Below, piece after piece: positions 1 through 5,242 of a stretch of DNA of 5,242 nucleotides; the stretch's first letter is position 1, and the number at the start of each line of letters is the position of its first letter. Both the position numbers and the translations under genes were made by a program. The stretch lies in the NCBI GenBank assembly GCA_934565425.1, contig CAKTHW010000103.1, positions 1 to 5,242 of the forward strand. The letters are read 5' to 3'. A model generated the notes under the pieces. It saw only the letters and a program-made list of their open reading frames with translations. It did not search any database and was not told the DNA's origin. The stretch comes from an uncultured Oscillospiraceae bacterium (lineage in GTDB: Bacteria; Bacillota; Clostridia; Oscillospirales; Oscillospiraceae).

Positions 1-2
1 GC

Positions 3-215
3 GATCTCCTGCCGAAGTTTTTTGCGCCTATGGTGTTGCGCTTGCTTGACTTTCTGCCGTGGCACGCAGTGCCGGAGGGGTTGTCCGGCGAGCGTAGGGC
101 GCGGGAAGGTGCGCGTCTCCGTTTGCTTGTACCTGTCCGATGTACAAGGGAGCCATATGAACGATTTCTGAAAAAAATACTGCCTTTGGGTAATGCATTT
201 GTCTGCGAAATTTGA
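3..215 (+). CDS. Possible 3' end of an upstream gene, product unknown
   Basis: This frame has no stop from the left edge to the TGA at 213-215, giving about 70 residues. They begin DLLPKFFAPMVLRLLDFLPW and end in a basic stretch followed by NAFVCEI. The first two thirds use mostly G or C at third codon positions, as the firm genes here do. The last third is AT-richer. I recognise no domain, motif or membrane segment. An ATG at position 30 has no convincing ribosome binding site, so if this is real it is the tail of a gene starting outside the window. Another frame (positions 2-49) is also open from the edge and ends in a TGA at 47-49, so the true upstream gene could end there and leave the rest non-coding. 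A long open frame in GC-rich DNA can arise by chance, hence the low confidence. Confidence 0.3.
   Translation, partial: DLLPKFFAPMVLRLLDFLPWHAVPEGLSGERRAREGARLRLLVPVRCTREPYERFLKKILPLGNAFVCEI
126..148. repeat. Perfect 7-bp inverted repeat, possible operator
   Basis: CTTGTAC at 126-132 and GTACAAG at 142-148 are exact reverse complements separated by 9 bases. The element lies about 50 bases upstream of the putative -35 box of the first operon. It has no T-run, so it is not a terminator. A dyad of this size upstream of a promoter could bind a dimeric regulator, but one such repeat in about 340 bases is not very unlikely by chance. Confidence 0.3.
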
Positions 216-226
216 TATACTATGAT
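199..226 (+). promoter_or_regulatory. Putative sigma-A promoter of the ydjI-ydjG-ydjH-like operon
   Basis: A -10 box TATGAT (221-226, five of six matches to TATAAT) lies 16 bases after a -35-like TTGTCT (199-204, four of six matches to TTGACA). An overlapping alternative -10, TATACT (216-221), has no good -35 at the usual distance. The area is clearly AT-richer than its surroundings. Transcription would start near 233, leaving a leader of about 110 bases before the ATG at 344. I see no sigma-W-type promoter (TGAAAC and CGTA boxes), which is what drives the B. subtilis pspA-ydjGHI operon. Confidence 0.5.
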
Positions 227-343
227 AAATTAGTGCGCAGTGTCATGTCAGAACGCAGTTCAGGGCAATGGACAGGGCGCCAATGACCGTACAGACAGAC
301 AAAATACATAGATTTTCAAACATCTGAAAGGAGTATTACAGAA

Positions 344-1729
344 ATGGGATTGATTAAAGCAGCAATGGGCGCAGCAGGCGGCGTCATGGCAGATCAGTGG
401 AAGGAATTCTTCTATTGCGATGCGATTCCGGCAGAGGTGCTGGCGGTAAAGGGACAGAAGCGAGTCTCCGGCCGCTCCTCCAACAAGCACGGCAGCGACA
501 ACATCATCTCCAACGGCTCTGTCGTCGCCGTGGCCGATGGTCAGTGCATGATGATCGTAGAGCAGGGGAAGGTGGTAGATGTGTGCGCCGAGCCGGGCGA
601 GTATACCTATGACTTCTCTACCGAGCCCTCCCTGTTCACCGGCAGCTTGAGCCAGAACATCGGCGCGGTATTCCAGAATATCGGCAAGCGCTTCACCTTC
701 GGCGGCGAGGCGCCCAAGGATCAGCGCATCTACTATTTCAACACCAAGGAGCTGGTGGGCAACAAGTACGGTACCCCCTCTCCCGTGCCCTTCCGTGTGG
801 TGGATCAGAACGCCGGCCTGGACGTGGATATTTCCGTCCGCTGCTTCGGCGAATACAGCTATCGTATCACCAACCCCATCCTGTTCTACACCAACCTGTG
901 CGGCAACGTGGAGCAGGAATACACCCGAAGCGAGATCGATGGTCAGCTCAAGACCGAGCTGCTCACTGCGCTCCAGCCTGCGTTCGCCCGTATCTCTGAC
1001 ATGGGCATCCGCTACTCTGCCGTCCCCGCCCACACCCTGGAGCTGGCGGACGCCCTCAACGATGTCCTCTCCGCCAAGTGGCGTGACCTGCGGGGCATCG
1101 AGATCGTCTCCCTGGGCGTGTCCAGCATCAAGGCATCCGAGGAAGATGAGCAGATGATCAAGGAAATGCAGCGCAACGCCGCCTTCCGTGACCCCACTCG
1201 GGCAGCGGCGCATCTGGTCGGCGCCCAGGCCAGCGCAATGCAGGCCGCAGCAGCCAATGAAGGCGGCGCCACCATGGGCTTTATGGGCATGGGAATGGCT
1301 GGCGCTGCCGGCGGGATGAACCCCCAGGCACTGTTCCAGATGGGACAGCAGCAGGCGGCACAGCCTGTGCAGAGCGCACCGGCACAGCCCGCACCTGCTG
1401 CACCTGCTGCACCGGCACAGCCCGCCGCTCCCGCCGGCGACAGCTGGACCTGCGCCTGCGGCAATGTGGCTACCGGTAAGTTCTGCCCGGAGTGCGGCGC
1501 CAAGAAGCCGGAGCCGCCCAAGGCGTCTGCCGAGGGCGCTTGGACTTGTCCCACCTGCGGCGCATCCAACAAGGGCAAGTTCTGTGCAGAATGCGGCACG
1601 AAGAAGCCGGCGGGCGTGCCTCAGTACAAGTGCGACAAGTGCGGCTGGGAGCCTGCCGACCCCACCAAGCCCCCCAAGTTCTGCCCGGAATGCGGCGACC
1701 CCTTTGACGACGGCGACATCGTCGGCTAA
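344..1729 (+). CDS. ydjI: SPFH-domain protein with three C-terminal zinc ribbons (YdjI family)
   Basis: This 461-residue protein belongs to the bacterial SPFH (stomatin/prohibitin/flotillin) group related to B. subtilis YdjI, often annotated 'virion core protein-like'. The N-terminus (about 1-18, MGLIKAAMGAAGGVMADQWK) is a likely amphipathic membrane-binding helix of the kind family members carry. Residues 25-265 form the SPFH core, including SGSV-type strands and the conserved stretch around RITNPILFY (174-182). A Met/Gly/Ala-rich stretch (about 300-335) and an Ala/Pro/Gln linker (336-365) follow. Three zinc ribbons end the protein: C370-x-C372 with C381/C384, C402/C405 with C414/C417, and C430/C433 with C447/C450. 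It has no transmembrane helix, so it is probably a peripheral membrane scaffold. The ATG at 344 is supported by GAAAGGAG at 326-333. It is the first of three packed genes, with 30 bases before the next. In B. subtilis YdjI recruits PspA to the membrane; a similar role here is inferred. B. subtilis YdjI is, from memory, considerably shorter. Confidence 0.9.
   Translation: MGLIKAAMGAAGGVMADQWKEFFYCDAIPAEVLAVKGQKRVSGRSSNKHGSDNIISNGSVVAVADGQCMMIVEQGKVVDVCAEPGEYTYDFSTEPSLFTGSLSQNIGAVFQNIGKRFTFGGEAPKDQRIYYFNTKELVGNKYGTPSPVPFRVVDQNAGLDVDISVRCFGEYSYRITNPILFYTNLCGNVEQEYTRSEIDGQLKTELLTALQPAFARISDMGIRYSAVPAHTLELADALNDVLSAKWRDLRGIEIVSLGVSSIKASEEDEQMIKEMQRNAAFRDPTRAAAHLVGAQASAMQAAAANEGGATMGFMGMGMAGAAGGMNPQALFQMGQQQAAQPVQSAPAQPAPAAPAAPAQPAAPAGDSWTCACGNVATGKFCPECGAKKPEPPKASAEGAWTCPTCGASNKGKFCAECGTKKPAGVPQYKCDKCGWEPADPTKPPKFCPECGDPFDDGDIVG
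1376..1425 (+). repeat. Direct repeats encoding the Ala/Pro linker of the SPFH protein
   Basis: The 17-base unit GCACCGGCACAGCCCGC occurs at 1376-1392 and again exactly at 1409-1425. Between the copies the 9-base unit GCACCTGCT occurs twice in a row. Together they encode the low-complexity linker APAQPAPAAPAAPAQPA between the SPFH core and the zinc ribbons. Such a tract is prone to slippage, so linker length may vary between strains. Confidence 0.75.
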
Positions 1730-1759
1730 GCACAGAGATCAGAGAGAGGAGGGCGAAGG

Positions 1760-2911
1760 ATGCCCACACAAGTGACCAATTATCAGTGTCCGTCCTGTAC
1801 CGGCCCGCTCCATTATTCCAGCGAAAGCGGAAAGTTGGAGTGCGAGTTCTGCGGCAGTTCCTATGACGTAGCAGAGATCGAGGCGCTGTACGCTGAGAAA
1901 AATCAGAAGGCAGAGCAGGCATCTGCGGCGGAACAGAAAAAAGAGGAGCAAAAGGCGGAACAGCAGGCAGAGCAAAGAGCCGCTGATCCGGATGGCGAAT
2001 GGGCGTTTGAAGGGGATGGATGGACAGAGGAGGGCATGAAAGCCTACAACTGTCCCTCCTGCGGTGCAGAATTGATCTGTGACGAGACCACTGCCGCCAC
2101 CAGCTGCCCCTACTGCGGCAATCCCACGGTGGTGCCCGGCCAGTTTGCCGGAACGCTGAAGCCGGATTTCATCATCCCCTTTAAGCTGGATAAGAAAGCT
2201 GCCGTCCAGGCGCTGAAAAAGCATTACAAAGGGAAAAAACTGCTGCCCAAAGCGTTTACCGCAGGCAACCATATTGAGGAGATCAAGGGGATCTATGTGC
2301 CCTTCTGGCTGTTCGATGGCGATGCGGACGCTGACGTTCAGTTCGAGGCCACCCGTTCCTCCAGCCACACGGAGGGGGATTATGAGGTGACCATCACCGA
2401 CCACTTCTTCGTCCGCCGGGCGGGGAATGTGCCCTACGAAAAGATCCCCGTGGACGCCTCCAGCCAGATGCCCGACGCCCACATGGACTCCATCGAGCCC
2501 TTCGACTACCAGGAGCTGAAACCCTTCTCCATGGCCTACCTGCCGGGCTTCTTGGCGGACAAATACGATGTCAGCGCCGAGGACAGTGCGGAGCGGGCGG
2601 AAAAGCGTGCCATCAATTCCGCCGTGGATGCCATGTACGCCGACGCCTGCCTGGGCTACTCCACCTGCACCCCCATCCACCAGGACGTGAACCTCCACCG
2701 GGGGAAGGTGCGCTACGCCCTCATGCCGGTGTGGCTGCTGAGCACCAAGTGGAAGGATCAGAACTTCCTGTTCGCCATGAACGGACAGACCGGCAAGATG
2801 GTGGGCGACCTGCCCGTGTCCATGGGTCGGTTCTGGGCTTGGTTCGGCGGCATCGCAGGCGGGTTGTCTCTCATTTCCGCCATCGTGCTGGCCATCCAGG
2901 CGTTCATGTGA
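1760..2911 (+). CDS. ydjG: Double zinc-ribbon protein with C-terminal membrane helix (YdjG family)
   Basis: This 383-residue protein matches the architecture of B. subtilis YdjG, whose relatives are variously annotated as TFIIB-type zinc-ribbon or 'phage replisome organizer' proteins. A first zinc ribbon uses C10/C13 and C28/C31. Residues 42-76 are a highly charged Glu/Lys/Gln/Ala helix, probably coiled coil. A second ribbon uses C98/C101 and C116/C119. The remainder (about 135-350) is the family-specific domain with the recognisable motifs YVPFWLFD (179-186), ALMPVWLL (320-327) and FAMNGQTGKMVGDLP (338-352). A hydrophobic segment (about 359-382) forms a C-terminal membrane anchor, so the bulk should face the cytoplasm as in tail-anchored proteins. 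AGGAGGG at 1747-1753, 6 bases before the ATG, fixes the start. Zinc ribbons in this and the preceding product suggest a shared partner or zinc-dependent assembly; that is inference. No enzymatic function is evident, and the replisome label is probably misleading. Confidence 0.87.
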   Translation: MPTQVTNYQCPSCTGPLHYSSESGKLECEFCGSSYDVAEIEALYAEKNQKAEQASAAEQKKEEQKAEQQAEQRAADPDGEWAFEGDGWTEEGMKAYNCPSCGAELICDETTAATSCPYCGNPTVVPGQFAGTLKPDFIIPFKLDKKAAVQALKKHYKGKKLLPKAFTAGNHIEEIKGIYVPFWLFDGDADADVQFEATRSSSHTEGDYEVTITDHFFVRRAGNVPYEKIPVDASSQMPDAHMDSIEPFDYQELKPFSMAYLPGFLADKYDVSAEDSAERAEKRAINSAVDAMYADACLGYSTCTPIHQDVNLHRGKVRYALMPVWLLSTKWKDQNFLFAMNGQTGKMVGDLPVSMGRFWAWFGGIAGGLSLISAIVLAIQAFM

Positions 2912-2916
2912 GGAGG
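2911..2916 (+). promoter_or_regulatory. AGGAGG ribosome binding site that fixes the TPM gene start
   Basis: A perfect AGGAGG begins on the last base of the upstream stop codon (TGA at 2909-2911). It sits 8 bases before the ATG at 2925. A GTG at 2916 would extend the frame by three codons, but it overlaps the last G of this site and so cannot be served by it. The ATG is therefore the better start. The overlap with the stop codon suggests translational coupling. Confidence 0.85.
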
Positions 2917-2924
2917 TGCGCGAG

Positions 2925-4274
2925 ATGAAGAAGATGTTTGCACCCCTGCTGGCCCTCTGCCTGGCGCTGAGCCTGGTGCTGCCGGCCTTTGCGGCCAACG
3001 AATACGGGCTGGTGTACGACCAGACCGGGAAGATCACCAAGGAGACCGCCGAGAGCATCGACGAGTTCGACCTGGCGCCCATTGACCAGGAGTATGGCAT
3101 TGAGATGCGCCTCCACCTGGTCAGCGACCTGGGCGGGAAGACCATCGAGGATTACGCCAAGGATACCTATACCGCTAACCACTACGGCAATGCCTACACC
3201 GGCTGCGGTCTGTTGGTGGTGGCGCAGGTCCATGAGGACGAGACTGGGCTGGCCTTTGACCAGTACACCACCTACGCCAGCGACGAGCTGAACAAGCGGA
3301 TGGAAAAAGAGGGCTGGACGGAGCTGAAGGGCTACCTGGAGCAGTACCTGAACCTGGAAGTCTGGGTCGGCGACCTGGACTCGGATGACGCCTCCTTCTC
3401 GGTGGTAGGTTCCAGCATGAACGCCGGGATGCAGGCTTGCGTGGATAACAATTACATCAACCTGCCCGAGACGGCAGAGGACACCCAGGCCGACGGCTCC
3501 ACCGCCACCGACCCCCAGCCCGCAGCGACCGCCGACTACGGCCCCTACGTGCGGGACGAGGCGGGTCTGCTGACGGAAGAGCAGGTCAACGCCCTGGAGG
3601 AACAGGCCAAGACCATCTCCAACGCCCAGAAATGCGGCGTGTACATCCTGACGGTCAACGACTTCACCGCGGACGGCTCGGACACCATCCGGGACTTCTC
3701 CAAGGGCTACTATAAGGACAACGACCTGGGCTGGGGCGACGGCAAGGACGGCGAGATGCTGGTGCTGAGCATGGCCGACCGGGATTATTGGCTGCTGGCC
3801 TACGGCAACCACGGCAATGCCGCCTTCACCGACGACAACCGGAGCACCGTCGAGGACGCCTTTTTGGACAACTTCCGGGAGGACGACTGGGCAGGTGGTT
3901 TTGCAGACTACCTGACCGCCAGCGAAGAACTGCTGACGGAAGCGCCGGCTGGCAGCGGTGACTCCAGCTATGACGGCGACTACAGCGGCGACCCCATGAC
4001 CTTCTTCAACTGGAAGCTTCTGGGTATCTGCGTGATCGGCTCCTGCGTCATCGCCCTCATCGTCTGCCTCATCTTCAAGGCACAGATGAAGAGCGCCCGC
4101 ATCAAGCAGGACGCTTCTGATTACGTGGATCGGGGCGACATCCGCATCCACGCCCGGGAGGATCGGTTCACCCACCGGACCGAGAGCCGGGTGCGCATCC
4201 ATGACGACGACGACCACGGCGGTGGTGGCGGCGTGGACAGCGACGGCTTCTCCGGCGGCGGCGGAAAGTTCTAA
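2925..4274 (+). CDS. ydjH: Membrane-anchored protein with tandem TPM domains (YdjH/YgcG-like)
   Basis: From the ATG at 2925 this gene encodes 449 residues. A signal peptide (1-23, MKKMFAPLLALCL then LPAFA) precedes an extracytoplasmic region. Residues about 205-340 form a clear TPM domain: YVRDEAGLLTEEQVNALEE, a VYILTV strand, DGEMLVLSMADRDYWL, then an amphipathic C-terminal helix. Residues about 26-180 have the same layout (GLVYDQTGKITKETAESID, MRLHLVSDLGG, GCGLLVVAQV), so they look like a diverged second TPM copy. An acidic, low-complexity linker (181-204) separates them. A transmembrane helix spans about 362-384. The cytoplasmic tail is charged, has an Asp/His cluster (427-431) and ends in the Gly-rich FSGGGGKF typical of the family. 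TPM domains have been linked to phosphatase-like activity in plants and to membrane-associated roles in bacteria; no activity can be assigned here. It is last in the operon, 13 bases after the YdjG-like stop. From memory B. subtilis YdjH has one TPM domain and is much shorter. Confidence 0.88.
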   Translation: MKKMFAPLLALCLALSLVLPAFAANEYGLVYDQTGKITKETAESIDEFDLAPIDQEYGIEMRLHLVSDLGGKTIEDYAKDTYTANHYGNAYTGCGLLVVAQVHEDETGLAFDQYTTYASDELNKRMEKEGWTELKGYLEQYLNLEVWVGDLDSDDASFSVVGSSMNAGMQACVDNNYINLPETAEDTQADGSTATDPQPAATADYGPYVRDEAGLLTEEQVNALEEQAKTISNAQKCGVYILTVNDFTADGSDTIRDFSKGYYKDNDLGWGDGKDGEMLVLSMADRDYWLLAYGNHGNAAFTDDNRSTVEDAFLDNFREDDWAGGFADYLTASEELLTEAPAGSGDSSYDGDYSGDPMTFFNWKLLGICVIGSCVIALIVCLIFKAQMKSARIKQDASDYVDRGDIRIHAREDRFTHRTESRVRIHDDDDHGGGGGVDSDGFSGGGGKF

Positions 4275-4280
4275 ATCCAT

Positions 4281-4335
4281 TGACAAAACCAGACAACAGC
4301 CTCGGCTCAAATGGGCCGGGGCTGTTGATTTGTCA
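4281..4335 (+). terminator. Strong nested hairpin terminator after the three-gene operon
   Basis: AACAGCCTCGGCTC (4295-4308) pairs with GGGCCGGGGCTGTT (4313-4326) over 14 base pairs, including two G-U pairs, around an AAAT loop. Outside it, TGACAAA (4281-4287) and TTTGTCA (4329-4335) are exact reverse complements, extending the structure after a small asymmetric gap. The T-tract following the main stem (TTGATTTGT) is imperfect, but the stem is long and GC-rich and begins about 20 bases after the stop codon. It very likely ends the ydjI-ydjG-ydjH-like transcript. Confidence 0.8.
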
Positions 4336-4343
4336 CAAATCGC

Positions 4344-4363
4344 AAAAAATCTGGGGATTTTTT
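4344..4363. repeat. AT-rich 8-bp inverted repeat between terminator and promoter
   Basis: AAAAAATC (4344-4351) and GATTTTTT (4356-4363) are exact reverse complements around a 4-base TGGG loop. As RNA the stem would be weak. The A- and T-tracts lie just upstream of the next promoter, so they may act as an upstream activating (UP-like) or bent region, or as a secondary termination site on either strand. Confidence 0.4.
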
Positions 4364-4392
4364 GGGGAAATGGGCAGGTTTTGTGGTACAAT
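4362..4392 (+). promoter_or_regulatory. Putative extended -10 promoter of the PurF-like gene
   Basis: TGGTACAAT at 4384-4392 is a full extended -10 element: TG, one base, then TACAAT, which matches TATAAT at five of six positions. The -35 region is poor; TTGGGG at 4362-4367 sits 19 bases upstream. A weak -35 is tolerated by extended -10 promoters. The predicted start near 4399 gives a leader of about 60 bases. I see no purine riboswitch core in the leader, and no PurR-type box that I can recognise. Confidence 0.6.
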
Positions 4393-4402
4393 ATATTCTA
4401 GC

Positions 4403-4430
4403 AAATTCTTTCCGCTGCGGCGGGAAATTT
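4403..4430 (+). other. Hairpin in the leader of the PurF-like gene
   Basis: TTTCCGC (4409-4415) pairs with GCGGGAAA (4420-4427) with a single bulged G and a TGCG loop; flanking AAA (4403-4405) and TTT (4428-4430) could extend it. The structure would lie at the very 5' end of the transcript. It has no T-run, so it is more likely a stabilising or regulatory leader stem than a terminator. Whether it has any function is unknown. Confidence 0.35.
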
Positions 4431-4459
4431 CTGTGAGAAAGAAACTTGGGAGGACTATT

Positions 4460-5242
4460 ATGGGAGGCTTTTTTGGAACCGTCTGTGGCCACGACGCCAT
4501 TTCTGACGTGTTTTTCGGCACGGACTATCATTCTCATCTGGGCACGCGCCGGGGCGGCATGGCGGCTTACGACCCGGCCATCGGCTTGCAGCGGGAGATT
4601 CACAACATCGAGAATTCCCCCTTCCGCACCAAATTCGAGGACATCTTTGACGAAATGCAGGGCACCTCGGCCATCGGCTGCATCAGCGACACCGACCCGC
4701 AGCCCCTGCTCATCCGCTCCAACCTGGGCACCTACGCCATCTGCACCATCGGCATCATCAACAACGCCGACGCCCTCATCGACCAGTACCTGACCTTCAG
4801 CAGCGGCCACTTCGACGCCATGACCGGCGGCAAGGTCAACTCCACTGAGCTGGTGGCGGCCATGATCAACCAGAAGAGCAACTTCGCCGAAGGCATCAGC
4901 TTCGCCCAGAACGCCATCGACGGCACCGCCTCCATCCTCATCCTGAAAGAGGACGGAGCGCTCATCGCCGCCCGGGACCGGCTGGGACGCCTGCCGGTGC
5001 TCATCGGCAAGGGGGAGGATGGGTACTGCGTGTCCTTCGAGTCCTTCGCCTATAAGAAGCTGGGCTACGACCTGGACGAACGGGAGCTTGGCCCCGGCGA
5101 GATCGTAGAGATTACCGCTGACGGCATCACCCAGCTGGTGCCGCCGGGGGACGAGATGCACATCTGCGCCTTCCTGTGGTCTTATTACGGCTATCCCACC
5201 TCTACTTACGAAGGAGTCAACGTGGAGGCCATGCGCTATCGC
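4460..5242 (+). CDS. Amidophosphoribosyltransferase (PurF)-like protein with degenerate glutaminase site, 3' truncated
   Basis: The first 261 residues of a PurF-family protein are present; the window ends inside the gene, before the phosphoribosyltransferase domain. GGGAGG at 4448-4453, 6 bases before the ATG, fixes the start. PurF makes 5-phosphoribosylamine from PRPP and glutamine, the first step of purine synthesis. Homology is clear: GTDYHSHLGTRRGGMA (20-35) matches the HRGQ region, DPQPLL (79-84) the QPF region, RDRLGRLPVLIGK (172-184) the PurF RDPxGxRPL segment, LGPGEIVEI (210-218) the EPGEIV motif, and CAFLWSYYGYPTS (236-248) the CxFEYxYFxRPDS segment. The glutaminase site is not intact. 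The N-terminus reads MGGFFG where PurF has the processed CGxFG, so Cys1 is Gly2. Positions equivalent to E. coli Arg73, Asn101 and Asp127 appear to be Ser76, Ile97 and Ser128. I recall similar MGG-type proteins annotated as amidophosphoribosyltransferases in Clostridia and Bacteroidota. It may use free ammonia or have another role. Confidence 0.85.
   Translation, partial: MGGFFGTVCGHDAISDVFFGTDYHSHLGTRRGGMAAYDPAIGLQREIHNIENSPFRTKFEDIFDEMQGTSAIGCISDTDPQPLLIRSNLGTYAICTIGIINNADALIDQYLTFSSGHFDAMTGGKVNSTELVAAMINQKSNFAEGISFAQNAIDGTASILILKEDGALIAARDRLGRLPVLIGKGEDGYCVSFESFAYKKLGYDLDERELGPGEIVEITADGITQLVPPGDEMHICAFLWSYYGYPTSTYEGVNVEAMRYR

Noticed and set aside
260..1213. Minus-strand open frame (317 residues) opposite the SPFH gene
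   Set aside because: The + strand frame is supported by family motifs and a ribosome binding site. The minus frame's predicted protein is His/Val/Gly-rich without a domain, as expected from an antisense shadow.
1739..3145. Minus-strand open frame (468 residues) spanning the YdjG-like gene
   Set aside because: It covers a well-supported + strand zinc-ribbon gene and two gene boundaries, and shows low-complexity Leu/Phe/Arg runs rather than a protein family.
2904..4391. Long minus-strand open frame (495 residues) opposite the TPM gene
   Set aside because: It mirrors a GC-rich + strand gene with clear domains, signal peptide and ribosome binding site. Its translation is Val/Gly/His-rich with no recognisable domain, and it crosses the terminator.
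4399..4459. Purine riboswitch in the leader of the PurF-like gene
   Set aside because: The leader is only about 60 bases and lacks the three-way junction core and conserved loops; only a simple bulged hairpin is visible.
4484..4486. Cys9 of the PurF-like protein as a processed N-terminal nucleophile
   Set aside because: The GGFFG before it already aligns with the CGxFG start of PurF, the residues after Cys9 (GHDAIS) do not match it, and the other glutaminase residues are also missing.
4307..5161. Minus-strand open frame (284 residues) opposite the PurF-like gene
   Set aside because: The + strand shows unmistakable PurF motifs in this stretch; the minus frame has no motif and is a by-product of high G/C third positions.
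1..5242. CRISPR array, tRNA, rRNA, insertion sequence or phage attachment site
   Set aside because: No regularly spaced repeats, tRNA-like cloverleaf, transposase motif or terminal inverted repeats were seen on either strand; the 'phage replisome organizer' and 'virion core' labels of these families do not indicate a prophage.

Overview
The window looks like chromosomal DNA from a GC-rich member of the Clostridia (an Oscillospiraceae-type gut Firmicute is my best guess). The reasons are strong AGGAGG-type ribosome binding sites, G/C-rich third codon positions, TATAAT-like promoters in short AT-richer gaps, and protein families best known from Firmicutes. All convincing genes are on the + strand.

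Layout. Positions 1-343 hold at most the 3' tail of an upstream gene (frame open from the left edge to 215, weakly supported), a small inverted repeat (126-148) and a plausible sigma-A promoter (199-226). Next comes a tightly packed three-gene operon: an SPFH-domain protein with three C-terminal zinc ribbons (344-1729, YdjI-like), a double zinc-ribbon protein with a C-terminal membrane helix (1760-2911, YdjG-like), and a secreted or membrane-anchored TPM-domain protein (2925-4274, YdjH-like). A strong hairpin terminator (about 4281-4335) closes the operon. A second transcription unit begins with an extended -10 promoter near 4384-4392. It encodes the N-terminal 261 residues of an amidophosphoribosyltransferase (PurF)-like protein that runs off the right edge.

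How the genes work together. In Bacillus subtilis, ydjG, ydjH and ydjI lie directly after pspA (ydjF), and their products form a membrane-stress module in which the SPFH protein helps bring PspA to the membrane. The same three families are adjacent here, but in the order I-G-H and with no pspA in view. The likely picture is a membrane-associated SPFH scaffold working with a tail-anchored zinc-ribbon protein and an anchored TPM protein. The TPM protein appears to carry two TPM-type domains in tandem, which is more than B. subtilis YdjH has.

The most striking point is the PurF-like gene. Its N-terminal Ntn-hydrolase domain is recognisable over its full length, but by my alignment from memory all four key glutaminase residues (catalytic Cys1, plus the positions equivalent to Arg73, Asn101 and Asp127) are replaced. 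It is therefore probably not a glutamine-using PurF. Its phosphoribosyltransferase half lies outside the window, so its function cannot be settled here.
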